Origin: JANMDR01 sp031376425
GTDB lineage: Bacteria > Pseudomonadota > Gammaproteobacteria > Burkholderiales > Usitatibacteraceae
Assembly: GCA_031376425.1 (NCBI GenBank)
Contig: JANMDR010000260.1
Location: forward strand, 1-7,128
Direction of reading: 5' to 3'
Length of the DNA: 7,128 nucleotides
Part shown: positions 6,224 to 7,128 of the stretch, in pieces
Layout of the letters: every line of letters begins with the position of its first letter
How positions within the stretch are numbered: the first letter of the stretch is position 1
The notes under the pieces: model-generated
The model's input: only the letters and a program-made list of their open reading frames with translations
The model's database searches: none
Told to the model about the DNA's origin: nothing
Made by a program: the position numbers and the translations under genes

Positions 6224-6985
6224 TCATTTTTGCCATGCCTTCTGTCGGCTCGCAAACCGCAGTAAATCATCGAATGCAGGCACGCATGCCAACGCAATCA
6301 GCACGAGCGCCAAAGGCACCGTCGCAATATAGCCTAGATGCTTAAAACCGAGCGCGCCTACCACGCCACCGACGAAGAACAGGCTGGCAAGTAAGATCAG
6401 TACCTTAAGCCGATCTTTATTGGCTGAGACTCGTATCGCTTCGGGGCTACGATTCCAGTAAATTAGCTTACCAAATTCTATGCCAATATCGGTCACGATA
6501 CCGGTGATATGGGTGGTTCTAATTTCTGCATTAGAGAGTTTGGTAATTACCGCATTTTGTAGCCCCATGATAAAGCACAACAACACGACAGTAACGGGTA
6601 CAAACGGAAATCCAATCAATGAAATGCGCGCCCCTAAAATGCCGAATAAAACGAGCAAAAGCGCTTCAAGTAACAAAGGGAGCGCATATTCGCTACTTAG
6701 GTGGCGTCGCCTTGCGTAATTAACCATCAACGCGCAGCATGCGGCTCCCAGCAAAAACGCTAGCAATGCCCCAACACCAACTGCAGCCAAATCATAAAAT
6801 CCTAGCGCCACATTGTCGGCTACAGCCGACACAATCCCGGTCATATGCGAAGTATATTGAAGTACTGCTAGAAATCCACCCGCATTGATCGCGCCGGCTA
6901 CGAACGCCAACACAAAACCAATATGCTGGTTTGCACGTGCTGTGCGATTGCGTCCGGCTAAATTTCTGAAATAGTGAATTGACAT
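6224..6985 (-). CDS. DUF1275 (YoaK-like) family inner-membrane protein
   Basis: This 253-residue protein has about six hydrophobic helices, near 22-42, 63-88, 101-120, 127-148, 194-214 and 217-235. The DUF1275 hallmarks are present: GAINAGGFL after the first helix start (31-39), SHMTGIV (46-52), MGLQNAVITK (140-149) and TTHITGIVTDIG (157-168). The two H-x-T-G segments mark an internal two-fold repeat. The N-terminus is basic and the loop 90-97 (YARRRHLS) is rich in arginine, so the latter is probably cytoplasmic. The family has no established biochemical role; transport or membrane stress functions have been guessed. The start at 6985 is the only reasonable Met before residue 48, but it lacks a Shine-Dalgarno. 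The gene is convergent with the antitoxin-like gene and is not in an operon within this window. Its upstream region is unusually rich in dyads. Confidence 0.9.
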   Translation of the reverse strand: MSIHYFRNLAGRNRTARANQHIGFVLAFVAGAINAGGFLAVLQYTSHMTGIVSAVADNVALGFYDLAAVGVGALLAFLLGAACCALMVNYARRRHLSSEYALPLLLEALLLVLFGILGARISLIGFPFVPVTVVLLCFIMGLQNAVITKLSNAEIRTTHITGIVTDIGIEFGKLIYWNRSPEAIRVSANKDRLKVLILLASLFFVGGVVGALGFKHLGYIATVPLALVLIALACVPAFDDLLRFASRQKAWQK

Positions 6986-6991
6986 GCAACC

Positions 6992-7022
6992 ATTGTAATG
7001 CTTGGCTGCACAGCCGAGCCAA
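6992..7022 (-). promoter_or_regulatory. Candidate promoter of the DUF1275 gene with 19-bp dyad-containing spacer
   Basis: On the - strand, TTGGCT (7022-7017; four of six -35 matches) and TACAAT (6997-6992; five of six -10 matches) are 19 bp apart. The spacer holds the dyad GGCTG-TG-CAGCC (7015-7004). TTGGCT is also repeated inverted as AGCCAA (7007-7002), and a third half-site, GCCAA, lies at 7030-7026. A long spacer with a dyad is the layout typical of promoters controlled by MerR-family activators. The -10 is only 6 bases from the ATG, so transcripts could be nearly leaderless. This is motif reading only. Confidence 0.3.
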
Positions 7023-7070
7023 TACTTGGCAGTTTTATCTACAGCCTTTTCGGCAGTTTTGAGCTAGCTC
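7001..7070. repeat. Cluster of short inverted and direct repeats upstream of the DUF1275 gene
   Basis: The segment holds four short repeats: a hairpin-forming dyad CTTGGCTG-CA-CAGCCGAG (7001-7018, one G-T pair); GCCAA-TAC-TTGGC (7018-7030); a perfect 10-bp palindrome GAGCTAGCTC (7061-7070); and a direct repeat GGCAGTTTT at 7028-7036 and 7052-7060. They may be operator sites, or the first hairpin may act in the mRNA leader if transcription starts further upstream. Confidence 0.6.
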
Positions 7071-7103
7071 ACTCCATTTCTAGATCATTCGTACATGATT
7101 AAC

Positions 7104-7128
7104 CTGTCGTCATCCCAGCGAAGGCTGG
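7104..7128. repeat. REP-like palindromic element, cut by the window edge
   Basis: CTGTCGTCATCCCAGCGAAGGCTGG ends the window. CCAGC (7115-7119) pairs with GCTGG (7124-7128) around a GAAG loop. The preceding GTCATCC and the loop match the common dispersed palindrome of the form GTCATCCC-GC-GAAGGC-GGGATCC known from many proteobacterial genomes. The right part is outside the window, so its full size is unknown. Confidence 0.6.

Noticed and set aside
1..7128. CRISPR array, phage-defence island or mobile element
   Set aside because: No spaced direct repeats of suitable length, no cas, nuclease, integrase or transposase-like proteins were seen on either strand.

Overview
The window looks like an ordinary chromosomal segment of a betaproteobacterium, probably of the order Burkholderiales. 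This is an inference from three things: the RNase E-like tail, the multi-LysM MltD, and the mid-range G+C of the coding regions with AT-richer gaps. No rRNA, tRNA, integrase, transposase or CRISPR array is visible. I found no convincing new multi-gene system.

Left part (1-3846, + strand). The window opens inside a gene whose low-complexity, arginine- and alanine/proline-rich C-terminus resembles the tail of a betaproteobacterial ribonuclease E. A hairpin follows that probably terminates it. Next comes a cysteine-free thioredoxin-fold protein of the 2-hydroxychromene-2-carboxylate isomerase / kappa-GST family. Its last 14 bp overlap the start of a large MltD-type membrane-bound or periplasmic lytic transglycosylase (GH23 domain plus three LysM domains).

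Middle part (3893-5835, - strand). Two dehydrogenase genes form a tight operon with 2 bp between them. The first is a D-2-hydroxyacid dehydrogenase of the glyoxylate/hydroxypyruvate reductase type. The second is a beta-hydroxyacid dehydrogenase of the 3-hydroxyisobutyrate / tartronate semialdehyde reductase type. Both are suited to reducing small C2-C4 oxo-acids, and together they suggest glycerate/glyoxylate metabolism. The last ~26 codons of the first gene are strikingly AT-rich and look like a late extension; they carry the ribosome binding site of the second gene.

Right part (5836-7128). An AT-rich gap of 126 bp leads to a 69-residue ribbon-helix-helix protein of the CopG/BrnA antitoxin type with no toxin gene beside it. 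A convergent gene encodes a six-helix DUF1275 (YoaK-like) membrane protein. Its upstream region is dense in inverted and direct repeats. One candidate promoter there has a 19-bp spacer containing a dyad. The window ends inside what looks like a dispersed REP-like palindrome.

Points most worth a second look: the AT-rich tail of the reductase, the orphan antitoxin, the dyad-rich promoter of the DUF1275 gene, the C8 tract and paired cysteines in mltD, and the duplicated motif in the RNase E-like tail.
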